The notes under the pieces are model-generated. The model worked only from the letters and a program-made list of their open reading frames with translations, did no database searches and was not told where the DNA came from. From NCBI GenBank assembly GCA_016180195.1, contig JACPBS010000004.1:81485-145484 (forward strand): a stretch of DNA of 64,000 bases. Direction: 5' to 3'. This stretch comes from Candidatus Woesearchaeota archaeon (GTDB taxonomy: Archaea > Nanobdellota > Nanobdellia > Woesearchaeales > UBA10216). Both the position numbers and the translations under genes were made by a program. Positions 18,381 to 28,094 of this stretch are shown piece by piece. Every line of letters begins with the position of its first letter. Position 1 is the stretch's first letter.

Positions 18381-19151
18381 ATGAAAAGAGGTCAGATTAC
18401 CCTGTTTATCCTTGTTGGGTTTGTTGTTCTTTTCGCTCTTGGCGCCTTTATCTTTCTGTCAAGGGGAAATGCTGCTTCTGTTAAGGAACTGGATGTTTCT
18501 CCTGTACGTTCTTATGTTGAATCTTGCCTTAAGAAGGCTTCTGACCTGGCTCTTTTCGAGAAGGTGGGTAAGCAGGGCGGTTATATTGATCCAAAGTCGT
18601 TGCAGCAGCCTTTGAGGTATGACACGATCAGGGGGTATGATATTCCTTTCCATTTTGATTCCGGAAACTATTATGTTCCTTCAACTGAAAGGATTAGCCT
18701 TGACGCTGCCCAGTTTATTGCTTCCGAAGTTAAGTCATGCTCTGCTGGAGGCGGATTTGAGGTGCAGGGTTACAGGATCGAATCTGGGGAGCCTTACGTT
18801 ACAGTTGTTTTCGGAGAAGACCAGACTGTAGTAAGCATGGAGTATGATATGCGGATCAGCAGGGGTGCATCATCTGCCCGGATTTCGAGCTATAGCGTTG
18901 TTCTCCCAATACGCTTCCTTAAGGTGCACAGTATTGGCTCATGCTTCATTGATGAGCTCAGGCCCGATCCCTACAGTGAGGTCTCTGAATTTGTCGCCCG
19001 GAAAAAGTGCATAGAAAAATATTCTGGGGACGGGTTGATCGATGTTAAATTTGTTTATGGCATGTTTGTCTTAGTTTATGATTACTCCACGTGGTTCGAG
19101 AACTATGGAAAAACCTTTAAATACCAATTCGGGGTGGATTTCGGGATATGA
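18381..19151 (+). CDS. Pilin-like signal (class III-like) membrane-anchored exported protein
   Basis: MKRGQITLFILVGFVVLFALGAFIF; overlaps amidase gene by 4 nt. Confidence 0.65.
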   Translation: MKRGQITLFILVGFVVLFALGAFIFLSRGNAASVKELDVSPVRSYVESCLKKASDLALFEKVGKQGGYIDPKSLQQPLRYDTIRGYDIPFHFDSGNYYVPSTERISLDAAQFIASEVKSCSAGGGFEVQGYRIESGEPYVTVVFGEDQTVVSMEYDMRISRGASSARISSYSVVLPIRFLKVHSIGSCFIDELRPDPYSEVSEFVARKKCIEKYSGDGLIDVKFVYGMFVLVYDYSTWFENYGKTFKYQFGVDFGI

Positions 19152-20218
19152 CTCTTAAGCCTTTGTCCCTCGCTTCTTTGGCTTTGTTGCTTGCTGCAGG
19201 ATTGTCTTTATTTGCTTATGCCGGAAACCGGGATCAGTTCCCTTATGATGGCAGCGAAAATTGCAGCGTTGTCACGGTTGACGTCGAATTCGGCGAATAT
19301 ACTCCCTGGTTTTGTTCTTCTGGCTCGGATTGTCTTGATTGCAGGGGCATTTCTCACGGCCGTTACTCTGGCGATTTTACAGGGTGCGATGACAGCAATG
19401 TAAATGGCGCTGTTCATTTCAACAGCTGCATTGGGTGCAATGGGTTCCTCCAGGCAAGAGGAATGGGTTACGGCCAGGGTTCATGCGAGTCTTCCTGCGG
19501 GTCTTCCCCTGAGTGCGATGAGACCAAGATAGGTAGCGAAGGCCTTTGCGGCCGCGGAAGGCTCTGCAGCGAATCATGCACCTGTGTCAGTAACCCATCT
19601 TATAAGGTTGAGGATGAGGATTTTGACGGCGTGCCTGACAAGTCTGACCGCTGTCCTGGAACGCCTCCGTTCGCAGCTGTTGGGTCCGACGGGTGCGTTG
19701 TTGAAGCTGTAGCCATCCCCAAGCAATCATCAAGCGAGCCTCTCTTTCAGACAGTCATGCTTACCGGTAACAGGGGCGATTTTATGGCGGGGCATAAGGG
19801 CGTAATTATACATTCCACCAGGGGTGGGCAGCGCCCGAGGGTTGAGTTGAAAGCTACAATTAACTGGTTCATGAATCCGAATTCAGATGCGTCTGCTCAC
19901 AGGGTTGTTGGTGTTAACGGGGAGCATTACAGGATGGTTGATGACAATTTTGAGGCATGGCATGCCAATTTCATGAATCCCTATTACATGGGCATCGAGC
20001 TGGAGCAGGGAAGCATTAATGACCCTTATTCTGACAGGCAGTATCAGATCGCAGCAAGGATTGTCAAGCAGTGGTCGGATAAGTACGGTTTTCCTGTGAC
20101 AAAAGAGACTGTTATGGGCCATGAGGCAAGCCCTCAGGGAAAGTCTGTAGGTAAGACTGATCCGGGATATAGGTTTGACTGGGACCGGTTTTACAGGGAA
20201 TATTCAGGTATTGAATAG
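19148..20218 (+). CDS. Exported N-acetylmuramoyl-L-alanine amidase (Ami_2/PGRP-like) with Cys-rich and TSP3-like region
   Basis: Signal peptide; VIIHSTRGG, AWHANFMNPYYMGIELEQGS, TVMGHEASPQGKSVGKTDPGYRFDW = Zn ligands H/H/D of type 2 amidases; DFDGVPDKSDRCPGT. Confidence 0.85.
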   Translation: MTLKPLSLASLALLLAAGLSLFAYAGNRDQFPYDGSENCSVVTVDVEFGEYTPWFCSSGSDCLDCRGISHGRYSGDFTGCDDSNVNGAVHFNSCIGCNGFLQARGMGYGQGSCESSCGSSPECDETKIGSEGLCGRGRLCSESCTCVSNPSYKVEDEDFDGVPDKSDRCPGTPPFAAVGSDGCVVEAVAIPKQSSSEPLFQTVMLTGNRGDFMAGHKGVIIHSTRGGQRPRVELKATINWFMNPNSDASAHRVVGVNGEHYRMVDDNFEAWHANFMNPYYMGIELEQGSINDPYSDRQYQIAARIVKQWSDKYGFPVTKETVMGHEASPQGKSVGKTDPGYRFDWDRFYREYSGIE

Positions 20219-20220
20219 CT

Positions 20221-21066
20221 TTATTTAAGTATCTGGTAGAATGCTTCAAATATTAGGGTATCTGTGGTTACCGAGTGGAAGCTTGTTTTGGTTGATGTGC
20301 CTGCTTCTTCTATCTGCGATATATGCTGTTCTAGCTTTCTCTGGTATTCTGATTTCAGCTTTGAGCTTACATACGTTTTGAGCTGAATGTTTGTTTCCAG
20401 GTCCTTCAGCTTTACGTCGCCTTCCACGTTAAGTTTCTTCTCGGAAGGATCCAATACCTGTATCAGCTTTATGTCATTGTTGCCTAGCTGGAACAACCCT
20501 TGTTTTATGTTTTCAGGGTCGAACAGGAAATCTGAGATTATGATCATGATTGACTTGCTTCCTACGAATTTTTTGTAGGATCCTATTGCCTCGGCAAAAT
20601 CAGATGTTCCTGACGGCTTGACTTTGTTCAGGTGGTCAACCATGTTTGCAAGGTGCCCCATTCCCCTTTTGGGCTGGAAGATGTCCATCGTGTTCGAGAA
20701 TGTTGCATACTGGAATTTCTCGTTCCCTTTCATTGCTATGTATGCAAAGCCTATTCCGAGCATGGACGCGTACTCGAATTTTGTGGGCTTGCCGAAGTTC
20801 ATGCTCGCGCTGCTGTCTATTATTACGTGCAGAACAAGGTTTCTTTCCTCCTCATGCCTTTTTACGTAAAGGTTGTCTGTCCTGGCAAATACCTTCCAGT
20901 CGATGAGCCTGAAGTCATCACCTGTGGAGTATATCCTGAAGTCCTTTATTGTGGCGCCCTTGCCGGTCATCACGCTTGGCCGCGACCCGGCATATTTTGA
21001 CGTGACTCTTTTCCTCATTATGAGGTTGAATTTGTCCAGACCTGACAGGTATTCTGTTGTAATCAT
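20221..21066 (-). CDS. DUF58-domain protein (VWA-like), MoxR-associated
   Basis: YSTGDDFRLIDWKVFARTDNLYVKRHEEERNLVLHVIIDSSASM. Confidence 0.9.
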   Translation of the reverse strand: MITTEYLSGLDKFNLIMRKRVTSKYAGSRPSVMTGKGATIKDFRIYSTGDDFRLIDWKVFARTDNLYVKRHEEERNLVLHVIIDSSASMNFGKPTKFEYASMLGIGFAYIAMKGNEKFQYATFSNTMDIFQPKRGMGHLANMVDHLNKVKPSGTSDFAEAIGSYKKFVGSKSIMIIISDFLFDPENIKQGLFQLGNNDIKLIQVLDPSEKKLNVEGDVKLKDLETNIQLKTYVSSKLKSEYQRKLEQHISQIEEAGTSTKTSFHSVTTDTLIFEAFYQILK

Positions 21067-21074
21067 TTTTTCTT

Positions 21075-22019
21075 TTACTTCACCTTCTCAAGCAGTTGGG
21101 TTATCGCATCGTCTGTGGTCATCCCCTTCCTTTCCGCCTCGAAATTCAGTATGACCCTGTGCCTGAGCACCGGGTATGCCATCTTGACAACGTCCTCTGT
21201 TGATACATGGTTCCTTTCATTGATCAGGGCGCGTGCCCTTGCCGCGAGTATCAGGCCTACTGATGCCCTTGGCGATGCTCCGTATGCAAGAAGATCAAAG
21301 TTCCTTGTTTTTGTGACTATTTTTATTATTCTTTCCTTGAGGTCTGATGCTATGGGTACTTGCCTTGTGAGTTCCTGGAGTGATGAGAGCTGGTTCTTGT
21401 CCATCACCAGCCTTACCCTCCTGTCCTTGATCTCTGCCCCGTATCTGTTGACTATTTCCATTTCCTCCTGGAATGTGGGGTAGTTGACCTTTATTTTTAG
21501 CAGGAACCTGTCTGATTGCGCTTCTGGTAAAGGATATGTTCCCTCCTGCTCAATGGGGTTCATGGTGGCAAGCACGAAGAAAGGCGCATCAAGCTTGAAT
21601 GTTGAGTTTCCCACGGTGACCTGCTTTTCCTGCATCGCCTCAAGCAGGGCTGACTGTGTTTTTGGGGTTGCCCTGTTTATCTCGTCAGCAAGGAGTATGT
21701 TGGCGAAGATGGGGCCTGGGTGGAACCTGAAATCCCTTTTCCCTCCTGATTCCTCTATCACATATGTCCCTATTACGTCGGAAGGCATAAGGTCCGGCGT
21801 GTTCTGTATCCTGCTGAACTTGAGGTCCATGAGCCTCGCAATTGTCCTCACCATTGTTGTCTTGGCCAGCCCGGGGTATCCTTCGAGGAGTGCGTGGCTG
21901 TCGCAAAGCAGGGATACGAGTATCTGCTCAATGGTTTCTTCCTGGCCGACTATGATCTTTCCCATCTCTGATTTCAGATCTTCAAATGTTTTTTTGTAAG
22001 CTTGCATTTGTCCTATCAC
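21075..22019 (-). CDS. MoxR-family AAA+ ATPase
   Basis: LLEGYPGLAKTTMVRTIARL (Walker A), LLADEINRATPKTQSALLEAMQEKQVTVG, FVLATMNPIEQEGTYPLPEAQSDRFL. Confidence 0.95.
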   Translation of the reverse strand: MIGQMQAYKKTFEDLKSEMGKIIVGQEETIEQILVSLLCDSHALLEGYPGLAKTTMVRTIARLMDLKFSRIQNTPDLMPSDVIGTYVIEESGGKRDFRFHPGPIFANILLADEINRATPKTQSALLEAMQEKQVTVGNSTFKLDAPFFVLATMNPIEQEGTYPLPEAQSDRFLLKIKVNYPTFQEEMEIVNRYGAEIKDRRVRLVMDKNQLSSLQELTRQVPIASDLKERIIKIVTKTRNFDLLAYGASPRASVGLILAARARALINERNHVSTEDVVKMAYPVLRHRVILNFEAERKGMTTDDAITQLLEKVK

Positions 22020-22822
22020 CCTTTTGCTATTGCTGTAAAGTAGTTCTTTACTATTTCCTGTTGTTCCTTAGGTATTTTTTCCTCGAACACTGATGCAGTC
22101 ACTGCCTGCACTTCGCTTGCATAGTTTTCTGAAAATTCCCTTGTTTTGATTTCCTGCGTCTGTCTCACATTTATCGTGTCCCCTGCGGGCCTTATCACGA
22201 GATTCAGCTCATCTTCCCCTAGTTTTGCCATTGATGAAACCCCATAAATATCGAACTCGCCCGGGATTATTGCACCATCCTTGTTCCCTCCCGCTCCTTT
22301 TCCCGAGGGCTGGTCCGAGAAGTCCAGTGACACGTTTATTTCTGTCGCTATCCTGGCCTTATCTAGGACTGGCTCTGCAAAATCAAGGCTGATTGAAACG
22401 GGTGATATGAGGAGGATCATGAGGCACAGGAGAGCGATTATTCCTGCCTTCGAAACCAGTTTTCTTTCATCTATGAACTCCGATTCCTCGACATTCCTGA
22501 GATCACCTATGACCTGAAGGTGCAGCTCATTGACAACAGGGTTGTCTGCCATGGAATATTCCTCGGCTGTCCTGAGCTTTTCATTTAGCTTGGGGTAGTA
22601 TGCCTCAACCTCCCTTACTTTGTCCATTCCAGCCCTTCTCGAAATGTCAAATATGAGGTAGGCTGCTGTGATGGCAAGAGGTATTATTATTGGGATGCCG
22701 AATAGTGACATTGCCAAATAAGCGGCAAGGAAGATCATTATTGAGTTGACCATGCCTTCGAATATGGAGGTTTTCAGTACGGAAAACTTGACTTCCAGGA
22801 ATGCGGCTTTTATTGCTTTCAT
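22016..22822 (-). CDS. Membrane protein of the MoxR operon
   Basis: TM segments, ATGA overlap with MoxR gene. Confidence 0.6.
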   Translation of the reverse strand: MKAIKAAFLEVKFSVLKTSIFEGMVNSIMIFLAAYLAMSLFGIPIIIPLAITAAYLIFDISRRAGMDKVREVEAYYPKLNEKLRTAEEYSMADNPVVNELHLQVIGDLRNVEESEFIDERKLVSKAGIIALLCLMILLISPVSISLDFAEPVLDKARIATEINVSLDFSDQPSGKGAGGNKDGAIIPGEFDIYGVSSMAKLGEDELNLVIRPAGDTINVRQTQEIKTREFSENYASEVQAVTASVFEEKIPKEQQEIVKNYFTAIAKG

Positions 22823-22825
22823 TTT

Positions 22826-23320
22826 TCAGCAGGTTTCATTCAGTCTTTTCCTCACTGCACAAACCTCAGACCTTAGGCCGGATATTGTTCCCTGGAGGTC
22901 CAGCGAATATTGCTGCTGGGTCTTTAATGCGCTTTTTGTTGTCTCTAGCTCGCTTTTTGTGTCTTCAAGGTCTGATTTTACGTTTTTTAGCTCTGATAAT
23001 GTCTGGATGAGCTCTTTTCTGGTGCTTGTCAGGTCTGATGAAATTGCCTCATTGTAGTCTGTTATGTTTGCGTATAGCTGGTCGAATTTCGCCTTCACGG
23101 CTGATTTTAGCTTTAGTTCCTCGTTTAGCTGGCTGAGCTGGGTTTTTTGCTGGGTGAGGTTTTTGTTCATCTGGTTAAGCATGGTGAGCTTTTCATTGTA
23201 GCTCATAGATAGGTTCTTGTATGTTGTCTGGTAATAAGTGCTGAATCCGGCAAACGCCCCAAGGGTGATTATTATCAGCATGAGCAGGAGAAGGTTTGTG
23301 TTTTTCTTGATATATGCCAT
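22826..23320 (-). CDS. TM-anchored coiled-coil protein
   Basis: N-terminal TM followed by long heptad region (LNQMNKNLTQQKTQLSQLNEEL...). Confidence 0.6.
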   Translation of the reverse strand: MAYIKKNTNLLLLMLIIITLGAFAGFSTYYQTTYKNLSMSYNEKLTMLNQMNKNLTQQKTQLSQLNEELKLKSAVKAKFDQLYANITDYNEAISSDLTSTRKELIQTLSELKNVKSDLEDTKSELETTKSALKTQQQYSLDLQGTISGLRSEVCAVRKRLNETC

Positions 23321-23334
23321 TTTTCAATAGTGCC

Positions 23335-25728
23335 TCACTGGTTTTTTATTCTTTTCGTTTCGATTGCTTTTCTTGCTGCTATCTCTATGAGGAAGATTGA
23401 CAGCGCTGAAAGCACAAGAATCCATGAATAGCTTTTGCTTTGTGTTGTTATCCTTTTTGAATCCTGCTTTACTTTGTCAATTATCCCTTGTATGTTGTCC
23501 GGTTCGAAGACCTCCCCGTTGGTTACCCTTACAAGTTTTTCAAGGGAAGGGTTTGTCCCTACTTGGCTTATTTCATTTTCGTAGTTGACTGCGACAACTG
23601 CATCGAAGAATTGGTAGAATCCTGTGCTTTGCGGCTTGTACGCAGCCATGTATCTTCTATCGCCTGTTTTTGTGAAGTTAAGGTCAGGTGATTTTGGTAT
23701 TGCGCTTGCTACAATGCCTATTTCCAGTTCTTCTCCCAGGTAGATGTCATCCATCTGCACGTCGAAGTCCTTGTTCCTGCTCAGGTCGCCGACTGCCCAG
23801 TTCGTGATCCTCGAGAGCATTGCTGAGTTTTGCTTTCCCAGCATTTCGCTGTTCCAGGCAGATCCATCGTCGGTTGATAGCACTGCTATCCTGCCAAGCC
23901 CAAACCTCCAGACTGATAGGATTGGCTCCCCGTTCCCTGTTGTTAAAAGTAGCTGTGACTGGCTTTTTGGGAGGACATAGTTGTAGCCGCTTACTGATGC
24001 TGAAAGCTTCATGTTTTTAGTTATGAAGTGGTGGTTGTCTAATACTTCAAGCTTGAATGTGTCGTTTGCCTTTTCGGATTCGCCCAGGATCATCTTTATC
24101 CGTTCAGTTTCCTTGGGTTCAAAAAAGGCTCCTCCTCCTGCAGCTGCTATGTCCTGCATGTGTCTTCTTTCAGTGTTTTCGCCGACGCCAACGGTATATA
24201 CCCTTATCCCGTTTGCGTTTGCTGATTTTGCCTTCATTATGTCGTCTGCAGGCGGACCTCCGGTGATCCCGTCTGATATAAGGATTATGCTCTTGCTTCC
24301 GTGCGCGTTGGACAGCAGGTCAATTGATGCTGATAAGCCTGATGCGATGTCTGTTCCTCTCCCGTGCGACAGGCTTTTGATATCGTTTTCAAGCTCTGGC
24401 TTGTCTGAAAGCTTTGAAAGTTCTGAAACAATGTGTGGGCTTGACTCGAATGCGACCACGCCCACCATGCTGCTCTTTTTGATGTCATTGAGGATCGAGA
24501 CAGCAAGGGCTTTCTCGACTTCCTTTACCGAATTTGGGCTGGACTTGTCGAACATGCTCCCTGTGCTTCCTGATATGTCTATCAGGATGACCACGTTGAC
24601 TTCTTTTTTCGGCTCCTCCTTTCCGCTTCCGATAGTTACTGGAAGCAATGCCTCGTAGGTCTTGTATTCGGGTGATTTGTAGTTGTCCCTTTCAAATGAG
24701 CTTTTCCCCCCGATTATGAACAACCCATTACCTGCCAGGACATATTCGGTAAGTTTTTCCACGTTGAGTGATTCAACTTTTATGTCATCTAATATTATGG
24801 CTGAATATTGTCCGAATTGTGATGGAAGGGTTTGTGAATATGTCATGTCGTAGATTGGGGTGAAGATTCCTGAAGCAGGGGAATTTTTCTGCGAGATGAA
24901 AAGTATCTTTGGCTTTGGCTGTACCTTGACTACTTTCATGAAGCGGTTGTTTCCAACGAAGTGATCCTTTGGATCTATTTCCGCAATTATCTTATGGTAT
25001 CCCTCTTTCAGTTTTCTTGTGAAAATGAATGTTTTTACCTCGGATACAGCCTCTTCAGCTATCTGCTCATTGTCTACCCTGACTTTTAGCGTGTAAGGCA
25101 TCATGTGCCCTGTCTGGGATACGCTCACTTCGAATGTGTTGTCATTATCCGCTGTTGTCTCGGCCGGGCCTTCAATCTTGACCAGGGCGTCCTTGTTTAC
25201 AGGATTCAGGTTGATGCTGCTTATGGTCGTGTTTAGGGATGAGGCGAGAAGCATTATGTCTCCAAATGACCTTCCATGGTTGTTGTTTCCGTCCGTAATC
25301 AGAAGCACGTTGTCATTGCCCTGTATGTTGGCAAGTATCGAGTCTCCTATTGCAGACCTGTTGTGTTCAGCTATCGTTCTTGACGTTACTGGGATGGTCC
25401 TGGATATCTCCTCAACAAGCCTGTCCGATATGTTTTGGTCATAAATGCTGAAGGAGGAAGACCTGTCAACCAGTATGTTTAGTGATGGATTGCCCGGCAT
25501 TGTTTGCCTTTCAAGGGTGAATGGCTGCGCAAGGGCTGCTATCAAAAGCGCGTATATTATCGCTCTTGATGAGAATATAAGTATCCTGTCAAGCCTCTTT
25601 TCGCTGGAAAACCTGAATTGTTCCCTGTAGTCGTCAAACTTTACAAAGTTCCTTCTTGTTATGAAAAACAGTATTACTACTGCGGGTATTATTGCGAAAA
25701 GAAGGTCGGGGTACTTGAAGCTTATCAA
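23335..25728 (-). CDS. BatA-like membrane protein with VWA domain(s)
   Basis: VVILIDISGSTGSMFD MIDAS; VGVGENTERRHMQDIAAAGGGAFFEPKET; N- and C-terminal TM. Confidence 0.85.
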   Translation of the reverse strand: MISFKYPDLLFAIIPAVVILFFITRRNFVKFDDYREQFRFSSEKRLDRILIFSSRAIIYALLIAALAQPFTLERQTMPGNPSLNILVDRSSSFSIYDQNISDRLVEEISRTIPVTSRTIAEHNRSAIGDSILANIQGNDNVLLITDGNNNHGRSFGDIMLLASSLNTTISSINLNPVNKDALVKIEGPAETTADNDNTFEVSVSQTGHMMPYTLKVRVDNEQIAEEAVSEVKTFIFTRKLKEGYHKIIAEIDPKDHFVGNNRFMKVVKVQPKPKILFISQKNSPASGIFTPIYDMTYSQTLPSQFGQYSAIILDDIKVESLNVEKLTEYVLAGNGLFIIGGKSSFERDNYKSPEYKTYEALLPVTIGSGKEEPKKEVNVVILIDISGSTGSMFDKSSPNSVKEVEKALAVSILNDIKKSSMVGVVAFESSPHIVSELSKLSDKPELENDIKSLSHGRGTDIASGLSASIDLLSNAHGSKSIILISDGITGGPPADDIMKAKSANANGIRVYTVGVGENTERRHMQDIAAAGGGAFFEPKETERIKMILGESEKANDTFKLEVLDNHHFITKNMKLSASVSGYNYVLPKSQSQLLLTTGNGEPILSVWRFGLGRIAVLSTDDGSAWNSEMLGKQNSAMLSRITNWAVGDLSRNKDFDVQMDDIYLGEELEIGIVASAIPKSPDLNFTKTGDRRYMAAYKPQSTGFYQFFDAVVAVNYENEISQVGTNPSLEKLVRVTNGEVFEPDNIQGIIDKVKQDSKRITTQSKSYSWILVLSALSIFLIEIAARKAIETKRIKNQ

Positions 25729-27488
25729 ATGTCACCCCTCCATTTTATGTAAAGCAGCTCCAGGAGCAGTATTGCCGCTCCTGCGATGATGAGGTATTGT
25801 TCAAGTTTTACATCCCTTTTTTCCTTGGATTCTTTTATGTACAGTGCCTTTTCCTCTTCAAGAACATTGACATCATCCTTGCTTATGTCGGATTCAAGTG
25901 AGTTGATCAGGCTTGCAGAGACCCTGTTTCCTGACACTGTATAAAATCCTGCCTTTTCAAGATATTGCTTTCCTGAAGAATCCGAGTATATCTTTCCCGT
26001 GTTGAAGTTATATTCCTTCAGGTCTTCTGTTCCCGTGAGGAAATTGATTAGCTTGTTCCAGAAGATTGGATAAGATACTGTTGTCTTGAAATCGCTGTAT
26101 TCATCAATTATTCCATAGTAAATGATTTTCCCATTGCCCTCGTCTTTCATTGTAAGGGCTGCGGATCCGTCCCCCTCGGCGATTACGGTCGCTCCCTTTT
26201 TTACCGAGGCATTTGGCAGCATGAATGATGTCCCAAAATCAACGTCTGACGTAAACTTGTTTATTATGACCGTGCTTATTTTTGAGTTGTTTATTCTTCC
26301 TTCCAGCCTTACTGGAAGAAGAGGGTTGGATTCCACATCTTGCTGGTATGTTATTATTATTGAGCTGCCATTTCTGGCTTTCTTTAGCGAGTCCTGGTAA
26401 AAATCAGGCAAAATGAGCTGATAGGATGCTGAATGTATTATTATTATGTCATGGTTTATTTCAGGTATGATTGGAGGCTCTGCTATTTCCAGTTGTATGT
26501 CCTTCGATGACTGTAGCGCTGTTTTCAGGTAGCTTTTTTCCGAATTCGTTACAAGCAGCACTTTTATTTTTTTGATGTTTTCAGCAGTTATGTATGCATG
26601 GTTGTCAGTTTCAAGGTCGTCTTTTTCCTCAAGCCTGAGTTCTGTCTGTCCGGAAGGTGTATTGAACTCTATTGTTTCTATGGAGTTGGCGAGGATTTTC
26701 TTCATTATGTGATTGGTGCCCTGGCTGTTCACTATGCTTAGCGTCGCGGTCCTTTCCTCTTCATCGTAGTTTTTTATTACTGCTGTTGACTTGAGCTTTC
26801 CAACGATGACATCCACGATTGCAGCATTCCTTCCTTCTGATGTGACACTGATGAATTCTACAGGTATCCCTTTTGATAGCAGTATCCTTTTTGCCACGAG
26901 GGGGTCCGGTCCTTCGGTTGCAATGAAATCGCTGATCACGTAAACCTTCCCGATCCGATTTCCGATTAGATCAGCAGCAAGAAGCATGGAGTCGCCAAGA
27001 TTGGTTGATGTATGCCTTGGCTCCAAAGTTGATAGTATTTTGGTTGCCTCTTCCCTGTCTCCATTTTGCAGCACTTGAACAGGATAGTTCTGTGCCAGTA
27101 TTATGCTTGTTTTCCCATTTATTTTGCCTTTTGCAATATCTATGGCCTTGTTGAACCTTCCGTTTGCTCCCATGCTGGCAGAAGCGTCAAGCACTATGAC
27201 CGTGCTTTCTATGGACTGTTCGCCATACATGGTCGTGAACGGCTGTGTTGTTGAGAATGATAGAACACCCAGTGCAGCAAATTGAAGAAGGAAAAGCAGG
27301 CTTCCCAGGAAGAACAGGAAGAATGTGGATTTTCTGCTCAATCCTTTCTGTTGGATGAAAAACATCAGCGATGGGATGTTTTTTTCCTGGGGCTTTGGCC
27401 TCATCAGGTATAGGAGGATGAGGAGTGCCAGGCTGGTAAATGCATACCAACCTAGATTGTTTATTACGTTTATTCCGAATGGCAGCAT
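25725..27488 (-). CDS. BatA-N/VWA-domain membrane protein
   Basis: STVIVLDASASMGANGRFNKAIDIAKGKI; N-terminal 2 TM, C-terminal TM. Confidence 0.85.
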   Translation of the reverse strand: MLPFGINVINNLGWYAFTSLALLILLYLMRPKPQEKNIPSLMFFIQQKGLSRKSTFFLFFLGSLLFLLQFAALGVLSFSTTQPFTTMYGEQSIESTVIVLDASASMGANGRFNKAIDIAKGKINGKTSIILAQNYPVQVLQNGDREEATKILSTLEPRHTSTNLGDSMLLAADLIGNRIGKVYVISDFIATEGPDPLVAKRILLSKGIPVEFISVTSEGRNAAIVDVIVGKLKSTAVIKNYDEEERTATLSIVNSQGTNHIMKKILANSIETIEFNTPSGQTELRLEEKDDLETDNHAYITAENIKKIKVLLVTNSEKSYLKTALQSSKDIQLEIAEPPIIPEINHDIIIIHSASYQLILPDFYQDSLKKARNGSSIIITYQQDVESNPLLPVRLEGRINNSKISTVIINKFTSDVDFGTSFMLPNASVKKGATVIAEGDGSAALTMKDEGNGKIIYYGIIDEYSDFKTTVSYPIFWNKLINFLTGTEDLKEYNFNTGKIYSDSSGKQYLEKAGFYTVSGNRVSASLINSLESDISKDDVNVLEEEKALYIKESKEKRDVKLEQYLIIAGAAILLLELLYIKWRGDI

Positions 27489-27510
27489 GAAAACTGTATT
27501 GACCTCTTTT

Positions 27511-27780
27511 TTATTTGATGCTTTCAGCGCATTTGTTGGAGCAGAACCTGTATGTTTGTCCCTTTATTTCGCGTTCCACGAAATTTTCCAGCAGAACTTG
27601 GCCGCATTTTGCGCATTCAGCCATTTTTTTACCTTCTTCATAGCCCTTCATGAAGCCTTCATCTTCAGGGGTGATTTCATCCTCTTCTTCCTCTAGTTTG
27701 TTTCTTTCCTCTTCATCGTAAATGTCCTCTTCATGGTTTTCTTCTGTGTATTCCTCTTCCTCATCCTTCAAAAGAATCAC
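27511..27780 (-). CDS. Acidic protein with C-terminal TRASH-like zinc finger
   Basis: Glu/Asp-rich N-terminus; CAKCGQVLLENFVEREIKGQTYRFCSNKCAES. Confidence 0.6.
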   Translation of the reverse strand: MILLKDEEEEYTEENHEEDIYDEEERNKLEEEEDEITPEDEGFMKGYEEGKKMAECAKCGQVLLENFVEREIKGQTYRFCSNKCAESIK

Positions 27781-27915
27781 CTCTGTTGTTTATGATGTTC
27801 GGAAGCAGGTTTTTATTGTTTTCCATTACATTTTATAGCAAAATAGTTCGTATAATAATCCGATGCGGTTTTCTGTGTAGAAAAAATGATATCAGATAGT
27901 CAGTAAACCAGACTA

Positions 27916-28094
27916 ATGGGAGGCAAATCTGTCGGAATAGTTGGATTCGGCCAACTTGGGGGATTTTTAGCAAAGCATCTCAGAAATGATTTTGACATTT
28001 TTGTTTCCGGGACATTCAGGTTTTGAATCCTTATGCTGAAAAAGGAACATTCGTGTCAAAGATTGAAGATATTAGGAAAAAGCTTAAGGATTAA
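27916..28094 (+). pseudogene. Internally deleted Rossmann-fold dehydrogenase relic (prephenate dehydrogenase-like)
   Basis: MGGKSVGIVGFGQLGGFLAKHLRNDFDIFVSG then frameshift to NPYAEKGTFVSKIEDIRKKLKD*; lacks about 200 aa of the body. Confidence 0.55.
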
